DNA of 64,000 nt from Planococcus liqunii (GCF_030413595.1 NZ_CP129238.1:1736001-1800000), one strand, 5' to 3'; counted from the stretch's first letter, positions 44,725-53,379 are shown. The notes: generated by a model from the letters alone, not told the origin. Numbers and translations: made by a program.

Positions 44725-44817
44725 GGTTTACATATCACGATTTATCAGAAGGGAAGAAGCCAGTTGAGCTTTTCTCTTCTTTTAGTTTGAATAAGTTTAC
44801 TTTTAGGAATGGTTTTG
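44725..44817 (+). repeat. Family B repeat, copy B8
   Basis: GGTTTACATATCACGATTTATCAGAAG, hairpin GGAAGAAGC / GCTTTTCTCTTCT, TTTAG, AAGTTTACTTTTAGGAATGG. It follows A5 by 49 bp. The rest of the gap to 45060 is AT-rich without recognisable features. Confidence 0.75.
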
Positions 44818-45059
44818 AGAGAGGGATAGAATTAATTTTCTCTATTGTATGGAGGAATTTACAAGGTATAATCAAATTAACAAATTTTACAATATCTACA
44901 ATAAAGAATGGATTTTTGTGTTTTAGGCGCGTTAAAAAAGATGTTGGCTTAATAAATAATTACTGAAGTGTAGAAAACAAGAAGTGAAAAATAAATGTAA
45001 GTACTCGATGGAGTTAAGAAACGAGTTACATATCGTAAACATTAGTAAGGGGAGAAAAT

Positions 45060-45728
45060 ATGGAGAACAGGGATGGCATGGTGAAAAATAAATTAGCACT
45101 CTTTAGTTCATTTGTTATTTTATGTATATGCATGTATTTATTCTTTCCTTTTCCGAATAATGTAATGCTAGAGACTCGCACCACATTTATGTCATTTCCA
45201 ATTCAGGATCAAGAAGGATATGTTTCACTTGGGATAATAGGGTCTGTCCTGTTTATAGTCGCTTTAATACTACTTTTCATCGGCATGAAGAAATATCAAG
45301 TTAGAACAATACTCGCAGTTGTCCTAGTGTATACATTTCTACCGAATCTTTTAATCACGATATATCAAGAAACCTTAGCAAGTGGCATTGCAGCCATCTC
45401 ATATGATAATAATGGTCAATGCAATTTTGAGTTAATGGACCAAAAAATGAGTGGCGAATGTAATCTGGTATTACATAATCGAAGTAATGAGGCGGTGTCA
45501 TTTGAATTAGAATTTATAGATTCGTTTTTCATGGAAGACGATGTTCAAATGGAATCACTTATGAATTTAGCTGGTCCGTATCGTATTACGATAGAAGCTA
45601 ATCAAAAAGAATCTATTCAAATAAAGGAATTACTTGATCTATCAGATGTTCAAAGACATATCGATGGAGCGGAATCATTTGGTATTCATTTTCATATAAC
45701 TGAGAATGCTCAAACACGTACTTTGTAG
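45060..45728 (+). CDS. Hypothetical membrane protein with external beta domain
   Basis: This 222-residue protein has three membrane helices (about 13-32, 55-77, 85-105) and a C-terminal, probably extracytoplasmic beta-rich domain (GECNLVLHNRSNEAVSFELEFID, YRITIEANQKESIQIKEL). GGGGAG lies 6 bases before ATG 45060. No family recognised. Confidence 0.6.
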   Translation: MENRDGMVKNKLALFSSFVILCICMYLFFPFPNNVMLETRTTFMSFPIQDQEGYVSLGIIGSVLFIVALILLFIGMKKYQVRTILAVVLVYTFLPNLLITIYQETLASGIAAISYDNNGQCNFELMDQKMSGECNLVLHNRSNEAVSFELEFIDSFFMEDDVQMESLMNLAGPYRITIEANQKESIQIKELLDLSDVQRHIDGAESFGIHFHITENAQTRTL

Positions 45729-45846
45729 TAGATTATTGTAAGGATATAGATGATATTTAAAAGAATTTTATTTACACATGTGGAATTATCGGCAGTCCAC
45801 TAGAGACAGGTTCTGGAACAAATAAAAGGCGCTGATTTAGGGGATC

Positions 45847-45880
45847 TGAATGTAACTTAAGTGCAGTTAAGGTACATTCA
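45847..45880. repeat. Family A palindrome, copy A6
   Basis: Arms GAATGTAACTTAA and TTAAGGTACATTC around GTGCAG, 74 bp before the next start codon. Confidence 0.8.
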
Positions 45881-45953
45881 CACTAGCAGAAATCAATTTT
45901 AAAATTGAGATACTAAATTATATAAAAGTTTATTGAAATGAAGGGGAAGACAA

Positions 45954-46580
45954 ATGAATTATGATTTCTACAATAATCCCGATCATTGGATGGATGGATT
46001 TTACGAACTATCAATCGAATACCACCCATATGGGGACGATAAAAGGGTAAATGAAGCACTTGTTGCTTTGGAGGAAAGTCGTTACTTCAACGGGTTCTGG
46101 GAAGAGAAAAAGGACTTCCAAAAGCATTCGATTTCCCTGCCGATAACGATCGAAGAAGAAAGTGTGAAGTCATTTTACGGCAGCCTATCTCTTCACAATT
46201 CCACTAAAGAGGAGTTGCCTTGTCTGATTACAATCATCAGGGTAAACGGCGAGTCGGACTGGTTAGATATTTCAATTCCACAGGCTGCATTTGATAAGGT
46301 GTTTCCTTGCCGCTATCCTCTCACAACCAAGCTGAATCCCTGGTTAGAGAAAATCAATGACGTGTATGTACGGTTAGCAGAGAGCATCTACCACAAATCT
46401 CCTTTCGATTTTGCGATGATCGGCGAGGAAATTTCTGGGGAGACCAATCAAGAAGAAATTACGATAGAGCTTATGCAAAACAAGCCCTATATGACCTGTG
46501 TCCTTCCCAGTTCATTGCTAGACCGGCTTGGACTCAATGGAAAAGGAACAGCGCTGTCAAATCGACTCAGGTTATTTTAA
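45954..46580 (+). CDS. Hypothetical protein, 208 residues
   Basis: A soluble acidic protein that begins MNYDFYNNPDHWMDGFYELSIEY and has alternating strands in the centre (SFYGSLSLHNSTKEELPCLITIIRVNG). A helical region follows (LNPWLEKINDVYVRLAESIY). AAGGGG stands 9 bases before ATG 45954. No family recognised. It lies between family A copies A6 and A7. Confidence 0.6.
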   Translation: MNYDFYNNPDHWMDGFYELSIEYHPYGDDKRVNEALVALEESRYFNGFWEEKKDFQKHSISLPITIEEESVKSFYGSLSLHNSTKEELPCLITIIRVNGESDWLDISIPQAAFDKVFPCRYPLTTKLNPWLEKINDVYVRLAESIYHKSPFDFAMIGEEISGETNQEEITIELMQNKPYMTCVLPSSLLDRLGLNGKGTALSNRLRLF

Positions 46581-46591
46581 TTTATTCAAAA

Positions 46592-46625
46592 CGAATGTAA
46601 CTTAATGTGAATCTAGTTGCATTCA
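46592..46625. repeat. Family A palindrome, copy A7
   Basis: Arms GAATGTAACTTAA and CTAGTTGCATTC around TGTGAAT, 11 bp after one gene and 75 bp before the next. Confidence 0.75.
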
Positions 46626-46699
46626 ATTCTAAGAAATTTGGTTCGTATGAATTCTAGCACATGACTAAGCATGATACTTAAAGTGGGGAGAAATTAAAG

Positions 46700-47206
46700 A
46701 TGCGTGAGAAAAAAATTCGAGGAATCAAACGGAAAACGGAGGATATGGTCAACCGGATTGAAGAAAATACGATGGTGTTTCCAACAGAATTTTACAATGG
46801 TTACTGGCATATGCGCTTACCGCTTGCGCAAGGTTTTATCAGTTCCGATAAAACTCCTCGGAAGGTCCAACGGCTGTGCATTCAAACGCTATTGGATCGT
46901 TCAGAGTATCTGAAAGAACTACAGCCACATGATGACGAGAAATATCGTGTAGTTGTCTTAATTGACTTGCCTGGTTTATGGAATTCACAAATCATCATCT
47001 TCAAAGGGGAAGATTATTTTAACGAATTCTTTAACAGAGATAGCGACTACTACAAATGGATTCCTCTTTCGGCTAACAGAAACATTCAAACTGAATGGGG
47101 ATTAGCCATTCCGGACGATGTAGCTATCGCAGGTTATAAAGTAATTGAAGATGATGAGGATGGTTACTATGAAAGTGAAGTTTGGTTTGCAGGGGAACTC
47201 AAATAA
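46700..47206 (+). CDS. DUF3916 family protein
   Basis: This 168-residue protein matches DUF3916 along its length: MREKKIRGIKRKTEDMVNRI, TEFYNGYWHMRLPLAQGFI, RVVVLIDLPGLWNSQIIIF and the end DEDGYYESEVWFAGEL. The family occurs as isolated accessory genes in Bacillales and has no known function. GGGGAG precedes ATG 46700. Confidence 0.85.
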   Translation: MREKKIRGIKRKTEDMVNRIEENTMVFPTEFYNGYWHMRLPLAQGFISSDKTPRKVQRLCIQTLLDRSEYLKELQPHDDEKYRVVVLIDLPGLWNSQIIIFKGEDYFNEFFNRDSDYYKWIPLSANRNIQTEWGLAIPDDVAIAGYKVIEDDEDGYYESEVWFAGELK

Positions 47207-47252
47207 ACGAAGGACTATTTTTACTTAAAATTAATTCTATATAATAAGGTTC

Positions 47253-47286
47253 TGAATGAAACTTATTGGTAAGTAAGTTACATTCA
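47253..47286. repeat. Family A palindrome, copy A8
   Basis: Arms GAATGAAACTTA and TAAGTTACATTC around TTGGTAAG. A 15-bp tandem repeat (TTAACGAAACTGAT twice, 47327-47357) and the shared TGATCCATTCAAAAG segment follow before copy B9. Confidence 0.75.
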
Positions 47287-47416
47287 AAACCCCCATTCCA
47301 TTAACTTCTCTAAAAAATTAACGAAACTGATATTAACGAAACTGATTTTAGTAGAAAAAATGATCCATTCAAAAGTCTATTCTATAAGGTTTGAAGTTTG
47401 GATTTTAGTAGGACTC

Positions 47417-47514
47417 AGGCTCACATATGAGAAATTATAGGAAGGATAGAAACTGATAAAATCAGCTTCTATCCTTTTTTCTTCATCTAATTGTACTTTT
47501 ACAAACGATTTTAT
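47417..47514 (+). repeat. Family B repeat, copy B9
   Basis: GCTCACATATGAGAAATTA, hairpin GGATAGAAACTGAT / ATCAGCTTCTATCC, T6, then TTGTACTTTTACAAACGATT. Confidence 0.75.
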
Positions 47515-47623
47515 ATCCGTATGGTATTTCAAAGTAATATATGGGTAAAATAGGGATTTAGTGGTAAGATATTGGAGAGAATATTTGGAATTAAAAAGAA
47601 CCAAGGATAAGGAGGAAATAATT

Positions 47624-47827
47624 TTGTTTAAACTAAACGCTAAAACTGGTTGGTTGACGGTTATGGGGATTATATTGGTGACTTCTTTTTTAGTCATTAC
47701 TTCCAGTTATTTTAATACCAGAGAAATTAATTCGTTGAGCCTGCAGTGTGCAGAAAATGGAGGAAACACCAGCTTGGAAATACATAGTGCTCTTCTTGCG
47801 AGCTATTCGTTTGAATGCAAAAGATAA
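47624..47827 (+). CDS. Small exported or membrane-anchored protein, 67 residues
   Basis: TTG 47624 lies 8 bases after AAGGAGG. One N-terminal membrane segment (about 8-26, GWLTVMGIILVTSFLVITS) is followed by a small polar domain with two cysteines (LQCAENGG ... YSFECKR) that could form a disulfide outside the cell. The frame is open to 47561 but without a ribosome site. Family unknown. Confidence 0.5.
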   Translation: MFKLNAKTGWLTVMGIILVTSFLVITSSYFNTREINSLSLQCAENGGNTSLEIHSALLASYSFECKR

Positions 47828-47872
47828 GAACTAAACAATTAGGTTGAAAGTGAAAAAAGGGCATCAGGAAGG

Positions 47873-48115
47873 ATGGGTTTCTTGTTAACGATCTTACAGC
47901 TCTTGTTTTCGGCACTTACATTCGGGTTTGCCATCTTTGGACTCCATACTGAGAACTTTGAATACCAAAATTTGATGCTCCTCTCGATGGGGCTGATGGT
48001 CTTAGTAATGGGGATCAGAGAGCTTCGAAAAGAGAAAAAAGCATTCGCTTATTTTATTATGCTAGCAGCTGCCTTTATGCTATATGTTAGCATTGAGAGA
48101 TTCTTCCTAAATTAA
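47873..48115 (+). CDS. DUF3953 family membrane protein
   Basis: This 80-residue protein has three helices (about 2-20, 30-46, 55-75) and the DUF3953 pattern QNLMLLSMGLMVLVMGIRELRKEKK ... YVSIERF. AGGAAGG touches ATG 47873, so TTG 47882 (9 bases away) may be the true start. Function unknown. Confidence 0.75.
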   Translation: MGFLLTILQLLFSALTFGFAIFGLHTENFEYQNLMLLSMGLMVLVMGIRELRKEKKAFAYFIMLAAAFMLYVSIERFFLN

Positions 48116-48191
48116 AATAGAAGAATCCAAATAAAGACGTAAGGACAAAAAGAAAAAAAGAGCATGAGCATCTTCTAATAGTAAATAAACA

Positions 48192-48316
48192 AGTTTACAT
48201 ATCATGAGGTTAGCGGAAGTAAGTATAATTTCAATAGCAAAACATAAAGAGGAAGATGGGTGCTGATCAGCGTCCGTCCTCCTCTTTTGTCTATAAAAGT
48301 ATACTTTTAAGAAAGA
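48192..48316 (+). repeat. Family B repeat, copy B10
   Basis: AGTTTACATATCATGAGGTTAGC-GGAAGTAAG, spacer AATTTCAATAGCAAAACATA, hairpin AAGAGGAAGATGGGTGCTGA / CAGCGTCCGTCCTCCTCTT, TTGTCTATAAAAGTATACTTTTAAG. One of the most complete copies. Confidence 0.85.
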
Positions 48317-48465
48317 GCTGAATGATTGTATCGGTAAACTCTTCTTAAAGAGGGAAAACACGTCGATAAAAAAACCAGACCTATGGATGAAATGATTTAG
48401 TGGGATTTAAGCGTATAGTAGTATTAAGTAAAGATAAGGTAGCAGAATTGATAATATCGTCAGTC

Positions 48466-49005
48466 CTATGGCCGTTTCTCCCAAGGGGTAATCGTTCCAA
48501 TAGTATTTTTAGATTTGTTTTCCTGGATGGCTTCTATCACCCCATTAGAAATCTCGTCATGGGTCAACCAGCGAGACAAGCCACTTTCAATCTTGAACCC
48601 TAGCAGGATTTGATGATAATCAACATGTGGAGGAACTGTCGTATTGGCTTTGATGTCCTCCAGTTTTGAACTGCTGCTATTAACGTGAAACAGGTCCCAT
48701 GATTGAAGCCGTTGGAGGGATTCCGTTAAACAAGGAATCACTTGTGTTCCGTTGGAATGGATCCAAGCAACCACCAACTGGATGGGGCCATTCTGTTGCT
48801 GGACATGATGTAGTTGTTCCGCTAATTCATTCGTATTCGTGTAGTCAACCAATACTGGAGTCAACTGTGCTGGGTTTTGGTCCAGGAGCCGCTGCATCTT
48901 CTCGGGATTCCGACCAATCACCGAAACGTGGTAGCCGTTTTCCGATAACCAGGTGGAGACGGTAGCCAGCATTCCTGTGCCGCCTATTGCAAGTGCATGT
49001 TTCAT
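48466..49005 (-). CDS. NAD(P)-binding Rossmann protein (short-chain dehydrogenase-like)
   Basis: This 179-residue protein begins MKHALAIGGTGMLATVSTWL, a dinucleotide-binding GGTGML loop, with VSVIGRNPEKM after strand 2. It has a truncated Rossmann domain without a clear YxxxK catalytic pair, so it may be a binding protein or reductase of the small atypical type. ATG 49005 is preferred because AAAGGA is 9 bases away. It is divergent from the AraC-type gene, sharing a 83-bp promoter gap. Confidence 0.72.
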   Translation of the reverse strand: MKHALAIGGTGMLATVSTWLSENGYHVSVIGRNPEKMQRLLDQNPAQLTPVLVDYTNTNELAEQLHHVQQQNGPIQLVVAWIHSNGTQVIPCLTESLQRLQSWDLFHVNSSSSKLEDIKANTTVPPHVDYHQILLGFKIESGLSRWLTHDEISNGVIEAIQENKSKNTIGTITPWEKRP

Positions 49006-49088
49006 TTCAATCATTCCTTTGCTAAGTGAAATGGAGTTTTTGTATCTAACTTGAATTTCTTATTAAATTGCTAGAAAGGGTGTAACGC

Positions 49089-49910
49089 ATGACTACTCTA
49101 GTGGAAGCGTCTAATTGTTTGTTGTTATCCACCGACCAAAAGAAATCGGAAGGTCTTTGGCGGAACGACCCCTGCTATAAATTCCTGTTTTCATTGAAAG
49201 GTTTCATGAACTACCAAAGCAACCGAAACGAATTTTCGCTAATGGAAAAGGAGTTCATGGTGTTCAATCCCCATGACGAGCATCGGCAGCTTGCCGTAGA
49301 CGATCATAAGTTTTTGGTGGAACTAGACGCCGCATTCCTCAACGAAGCAACGGCTGCCATTGCAAATATTCAGGGAGACCTTTTCTTTGCACAAACCACG
49401 CAAAAACATCCACTCGTGGAACAATGGGTCCATTTTGTGCAACAATACATGCTGCTGGAAGGTGAAGCTGGAAGCCCGTCTTCTGAAGTATTCTTGGAGC
49501 ACAGCTTTGCCCAACTCAGCCTGTTGTTGGTCAAGTCCGCTATTGGTACACATACTTCCGACTTGAATACGGACCCATTTCGCGCGGTTCAACCTGCACT
49601 TATTCAAGTGGTGGCAGCGTTAAAAGACGATTATCAACATGCTTGGACCTTGGAAGAAATGGCGGCACTGCTGGGAATCAGCAAATTTCAATTTGCCCAT
49701 CTGTTTAAAGAAAAGATCGGTGTTTCCCCGTATTCTTGGCTTCAGCTCTATCGATTGGTACGAAGCCAGGAACTGCTTTTGCATACAAAGCGAACCATAA
49801 CGGATATCGTCCATAGCTGCGGCTTTTCTTCCGTTTCGGTTTGCAACCAATTATTTAAACGCCTCTACGGATTTCCGCCGAGCTTTTTCCGTGAGCGTTA
49901 TTCGAATTAA
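49089..49910 (+). CDS. AraC family transcriptional regulator
   Basis: This 273-residue protein has an N-terminal cupin-like sensing domain (about 1-150, FLFSLKGFMNYQSNRNEFSL) and a C-terminal double helix-turn-helix (TLEEMAALLGISKFQFAHLFKEKIGVSPYSWLQLYRL ... ITDIVHSCGFSSVSVCNQLFKRLYG). It is probably the regulator of the divergent dehydrogenase-like gene or of the MFS exporter. Its last 60 bp overlap the 3' end of the convergent MFS gene. Confidence 0.88.
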   Translation: MTTLVEASNCLLLSTDQKKSEGLWRNDPCYKFLFSLKGFMNYQSNRNEFSLMEKEFMVFNPHDEHRQLAVDDHKFLVELDAAFLNEATAAIANIQGDLFFAQTTQKHPLVEQWVHFVQQYMLLEGEAGSPSSEVFLEHSFAQLSLLLVKSAIGTHTSDLNTDPFRAVQPALIQVVAALKDDYQHAWTLEEMAALLGISKFQFAHLFKEKIGVSPYSWLQLYRLVRSQELLLHTKRTITDIVHSCGFSSVSVCNQLFKRLYGFPPSFFRERYSN

Positions 49911-51095
49911 GTAAAAGACAGCGCAAAGGACCATCATGCTGCCACAGAAGAGAAAGATGGCGCTGATCTCGATGAAAGAAGCAAGTGCGCCAAACAGCAT
50001 GAGGGAAATAGCATTTGAGCCGTAGAGAAAGACCGCATTGGAACTGAATGCCCGGCCCAGCTTTTGAGCTGGAACCAATGTCTGAATCAAGTAGACACGA
50101 GAAAGACTGGAGATTGGCAAACCGACTGCCGCGATCAGCACCCCTAGAAAGTAAAGGGGAAGGTGGGTGGCGAACCCCAATACTAGGATTCCCATTCCCC
50201 ATACAAGAGAGCCGGCTAAATAAAGGGAGATCGTCAGCTTTTTCCAGAAAAACGGTATGAGCACATTGATCAGGATAACTCCGATGCCGTACCAACCCAA
50301 CAAGAGACTGTAAAATTCTTCACCTTGGCTCGGATAGTGTTGCAGGAGAAGCAAGAGCAAACCGACTTGCCAGACCCAGGTGTTGAAAAAGACCATCAGA
50401 AACGTCACCATAAACAAATTTTTTATGGTTCCTTCGTCTTTTACCACCACGAAGAATGCCACAATCGACTGGAAAATTCCGTCTCTTTTCTTTTCTGCTG
50501 CATGCTCCTCGTTCAGCGGTTCAACCCAATAGATTTTCAAGATGAAAAGCGCACTTAAAGCATACGTCAGCGCATCAATCGAATAAAAATGGATGGTTTG
50601 TCCGGCATTCAACAGATCGATACTGAAAATAGGGGTGAGTACCTGAACACCTCTTGTCACCGTGTCCAGCAAACTATTGACCGTCGTCCGGTCATCAGCT
50701 GGGGTAACGAGCGGCAAAACGGCCCGGTATGCCGGATTATAAAAACAGCCCAGGCTCTGAATCACGAAACTGACAATCAGTAAATGCCAGAAAGCTAACA
50801 TGTCGAATTGATAGAAGACAACCAGTGAGAGAATTATAGGAACTCGAATAAGGTCGATCCACAATAGCAGCCTTTTCTTCTGCACACGGTCTGCAACAGC
50901 CCCGCCAATTAATCCGAACAGCAGATAAGGTACTGCCTGTGAAATAGCGATCACGCTTGTCAGGCCAGCTGACTCGGTCAATTCATAGGCAATAAAAAGA
51001 AAAGCCAGCCCCGCAAGGACATTTCCCAGCTGTGAAATACCAGCGCCTGCCAAGTAATAGAGAACATTTTTATTTTTGACTGCATTTCGATACAT
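49851..51095 (-). CDS. MFS transporter
   Basis: This 414-residue transporter has 12 predicted helices. The loop 2-3 motif (GLIGGAVADRVQKKRLLLWIDLIRV) is the MFS motif A of drug- or siderophore-exporter type (TetV / EntS-like). ATG 51095 has GAGGTGG upstream. The C terminus overlaps the AraC-type gene tail to tail by 60 bp, so the transcripts are antisense to each other there. Substrate unknown. Confidence 0.85.
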   Translation of the reverse strand: MYRNAVKNKNVLYYLAGAGISQLGNVLAGLAFLFIAYELTESAGLTSVIAISQAVPYLLFGLIGGAVADRVQKKRLLLWIDLIRVPIILSLVVFYQFDMLAFWHLLIVSFVIQSLGCFYNPAYRAVLPLVTPADDRTTVNSLLDTVTRGVQVLTPIFSIDLLNAGQTIHFYSIDALTYALSALFILKIYWVEPLNEEHAAEKKRDGIFQSIVAFFVVVKDEGTIKNLFMVTFLMVFFNTWVWQVGLLLLLLQHYPSQGEEFYSLLLGWYGIGVILINVLIPFFWKKLTISLYLAGSLVWGMGILVLGFATHLPLYFLGVLIAAVGLPISSLSRVYLIQTLVPAQKLGRAFSSNAVFLYGSNAISLMLFGALASFIEISAIFLFCGSMMVLCAVFYLIRITLTEKARRKSVEAFK

Positions 51096-51226
51096 CGTAA
51101 CCACCTCATGTACAGGTTACGTCGTATTTTTGGACGAATCTATATGAATCTTGTTGTTATTAACGACAATATTCAGGTAAGAAATAGTAAGGGTTAATTT
51201 TATTTGAATTCCATAGTGCAGGTACA

Positions 51227-51377
51227 AGTATACATATGAGGTATTATCAGAAGTAGTAATTATTTTAATAGCAACATACAAAGGGGGAGAGCGCTGCTAA
51301 ACAGCAATGCTTTTCCCCTTTTGTCTGCAAAAGTGTACTTTTACGAATGGTTTTATTTCCAAAATTAACTAGCTATT
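51227..51377 (+). repeat. Family B repeat, copy B11 (full length)
   Basis: AGTATACATATGAGGTATTATCAGAAG, spacer TAATTATTTTAATAGCAACATA, hairpin GGGGGAGAGCGCTGC / GCAATGCTTTTCCCC, TTTTGTC, AAAAGTGTACTTTTACGAATGG and tail TTTCCAAAATTAACTAGCTA. This copy best defines the consensus. The rest of the gap to 51472 shows a GTATATT box (51391) but no gene. Confidence 0.85.
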
Positions 51378-51471
51378 TCTTTTGTCGCTACGTATATTTA
51401 AAGGAACAGCCTTACTATACAAGTGAGGGGTATAAGATCAACAAGAAGGTATTAAGGAGATAGATATTAAA

Positions 51472-51879
51472 ATGAAACGCAATAACAATTTAAAAGATCC
51501 TTCAAAAAGATATATAGATTTAGTAAATGAAGGTTATCCTTCACTTGGATTATTTCCGAAGAAGAAAAGATTGAGAGCGATAGAGTTCTTTAAAAGTAAA
51601 CTAAATGAAGAAGAGTTTGTGATAGAAGAATTGGCTAGTGGCTTTATCTTAATCGGTTATTTATATCAGGAAATTAAAGACTATGAAAATGCTTCATTTT
51701 ATTTTGATAAAGGCTACAGCTTGGGAAAAGATATTTTATTTTCTTACGATTCTGGTTTGAAAAAAATACTAAAAACTTATTTAAAAGCGAACCGAAAAGA
51801 TTTATATGATTATTGGCGCGCAGATTTCTTAAAACGAGGTCAGTACGATAAAAAGTTTAATAGATTGTTGAACTCATAA
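51472..51879 (+). CDS. Hypothetical helical (TPR-like) protein, 135 residues
   Basis: A basic, helical protein: AIEFFKSKLNEEEFVIEELASGFILIGYLYQEIKDYENASFYFDKGYSLGKD looks like a pair of TPR-type helices, and the C terminus is rich in Lys/Arg/Tyr. It is very AT-rich. AAGGAG stands upstream of ATG 51472. It resembles immunity-type proteins in size only. Function unknown. Confidence 0.6.
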   Translation: MKRNNNLKDPSKRYIDLVNEGYPSLGLFPKKKRLRAIEFFKSKLNEEEFVIEELASGFILIGYLYQEIKDYENASFYFDKGYSLGKDILFSYDSGLKKILKTYLKANRKDLYDYWRADFLKRGQYDKKFNRLLNS

Positions 51880-52027
51880 TTACAAACACTAATCGAATGC
51901 AATGATGCTGACTATAATGGCAGGTAAATTATAGCAATAGTTTTTAAGCAACTGCAGAACGCTCTGGAGGAAATGAAGAAAGTTTAGACATATTGTAAAT
52001 GGAAATTTCAAGATAAAGATTAGGGTT

Positions 52028-52052
52028 TGAATGTAACTTAAGTGCAGTTAAT
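52028..52052. repeat. Family A palindrome, copy A9 (right arm lost)
   Basis: GAATGTAACTTAAGTGCAG, identical to the left arm and centre of A6, but the TTACATTC arm is missing. It lies 74 bp before the next start codon. Confidence 0.65.
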
Positions 52053-52122
52053 GAAGTAAAACTATCAAGATGTACAGGAATAAACAGAAAACAAGTATTT
52101 CCTATATTGTAGGGAGGAAATC

Positions 52123-52371
52123 ATGATGAAGAAAAACAAAAGGAATATATTAGGGGATTTATCAATAATTGCAGCGATAACAAGTATAATTTTCTTCTTT
52201 TTACCTATAGACAATGAAATAGATGCAATGATCATTGCTTTAATTTCGTTATTAGGGATAGGGTTTGCTTTAGGATCTAAAGAAATGTGGTATGTCCTTA
52301 TTGGAACTCTATCAAATATTGCAATGTTCGGCATGGCATATCTTTTATTAATTGGAGCAGAATTTAGTTAG
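52123..52371 (+). CDS. Small membrane protein, 82 residues
   Basis: Three hydrophobic helices (about 13-28, 35-50, 55-76) after a basic N terminus (MMKKNKRNILGDL). GGGAGG precedes ATG 52123/52126. No family recognised. The 3' end runs into the fragment of a YCII-type gene. Confidence 0.55.
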   Translation: MMKKNKRNILGDLSIIAAITSIIFFFLPIDNEIDAMIIALISLLGIGFALGSKEMWYVLIGTLSNIAMFGMAYLLLIGAEFS

Positions 52372-52379
52372 CTCTAATG

Positions 52380-52552
52380 TAGAAACCCAGACCGATAAAA
52401 TCATCGGAAGTGCGTTCATAATGGGAGACGCGAGTTTTGAAGAAGCAATCCGAGTGGCTTCTCTACATCCGACTGTGCAGGCCGGTTTAGCAGAACAGCT
52501 GGGGTGGGAAATAGAGATCCGCGCAATCGATTCCTTCGACATGAAAGAATAA
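52380..52552 (+). pseudogene. C-terminal fragment of a YCII-related protein
   Basis: The reading frame contains GSAFIMGDASFEEAIRVASLHPTVQAGLAEQLGWEIEIRAIDSFDM. It matches the end of YCII-family proteins (SLEEAxEIAxLHPxVQ, GWxIEVRPI). The N-terminal half is missing and no ribosome site is present, so it is a relic. Confidence 0.6.
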
Positions 52553-52622
52553 AGGGTTTACAGCTGCTATCCCTTAATTCTTTCATGTTTACTATGTTTT
52601 ATAAGTAGAATACGCGTCTGCT

Positions 52623-52937
52623 ATGAGGGCTGAAGATTTGTTGCATACAACAGGCGAATACTCCGATGATTATGTTGTGGGCAAAGGCTTTAAATGGACC
52701 TATGTGATTCCTTATGAAGAATACTGGGGTCCACACTTTTATAGAAAACTCCAAGGAGATTTAAAAGATTGTATTAAATTGACGTTAAGAAGAGAGTATC
52801 CCGTTAAAGAGGCTTATAGAAAATTTAGTTTACATTTCCTGCGTTATTGGTGGAGAAGAAGCTTGCATCAGAGCCTCTTCTTTTTTTGTTCTAAAAAGTA
52901 TACTTTTCGATATGCTTATTTCCCGATTTATTGTTAG
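52623..52937 (+). pseudogene. DUF4275 C-terminal fragment running into a repeat
   Basis: Residues 1-43 (AEDLLHTTG ... DDYVVGKGFKWTYVIPYEEYWGPHFYRK) correspond to the end of the complete DUF4275 protein at 26406 (AEDIIHTDS ... FTWTYVLTHEEGCGPYFYKP). The remaining residues are translated from intergenic DNA and from repeat copy B12 and have no meaning. Confidence 0.7.
52826..52924 (+). repeat. Family B repeat, copy B12
   Basis: AGTTTACATTTCCTGCGTTATTGG, hairpin GAGAAGAAGCTT / AGCCTCTTCT, T7, GTTCTAAAAAGTATACTTTTCGA, TTTCCCGATTTA. The gap to 53128 contains nothing else recognisable. Confidence 0.75.
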
Positions 52938-53127
52938 CGATAATTTCAGCTATTTTATGGTGGGAATTATTGTTAATATTGATGTACCAAGAATTTAATA
53001 TTTCTTTTAAGATCTGCTAATTGATCCATTTCAACAAAAGGTTAATGTCTCATGAGAAGGTACTTGATCGATAGTCACCTGCGCTTAATGATTTTGAAGG
53101 AAAAGGGATTATTAAGGAGATGTTAAA

Positions 53128-53379
53128 TTGATTTTAGAGGCAGAAAGATTCGAGGTTACTTCAGAAACAGAAAGACTAATCGTACGACCGCTAAGAAAAC
53201 AGGATTATCAAGAATGGCTAAGGTGATTTGAACAGCGAGCTCATTCCCGAAACCGACACGACCAAGGAAAAATAGATATGAGCGAATGCACGCAGGACTG
53301 GTTTGAAGACTTGGTGAATAAACACCAGAAACTGACCATAAACGATATTGCACACATTTTTGGCATTATACATAGATAG
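53128..53379 (+). pseudogene. GNAT acetyltransferase gene with nonsense codon and truncation
   Basis: TTG 53128 follows AAGGAGATG. The product starts MILEAERFEVTSETERLIVRPLRKQDYQEWL, a RimJ/RimL-type GNAT N terminus. An in-frame TGA at 53224 interrupts it where Gly is expected (GF in relatives). The frame continues FEQRAHSRNRHDQGKIDMSE ... DWFEDLVNKHQKL and stops after about 83 codons, before the acetyl-CoA-binding motif. It is non-functional. Confidence 0.75.

Noticed and set aside
34563..52052. Family A palindromes as Rho-independent terminators
   Set aside because: The stems are AT-rich and not followed by a T run, and several lie closer to the next start than to the preceding stop.
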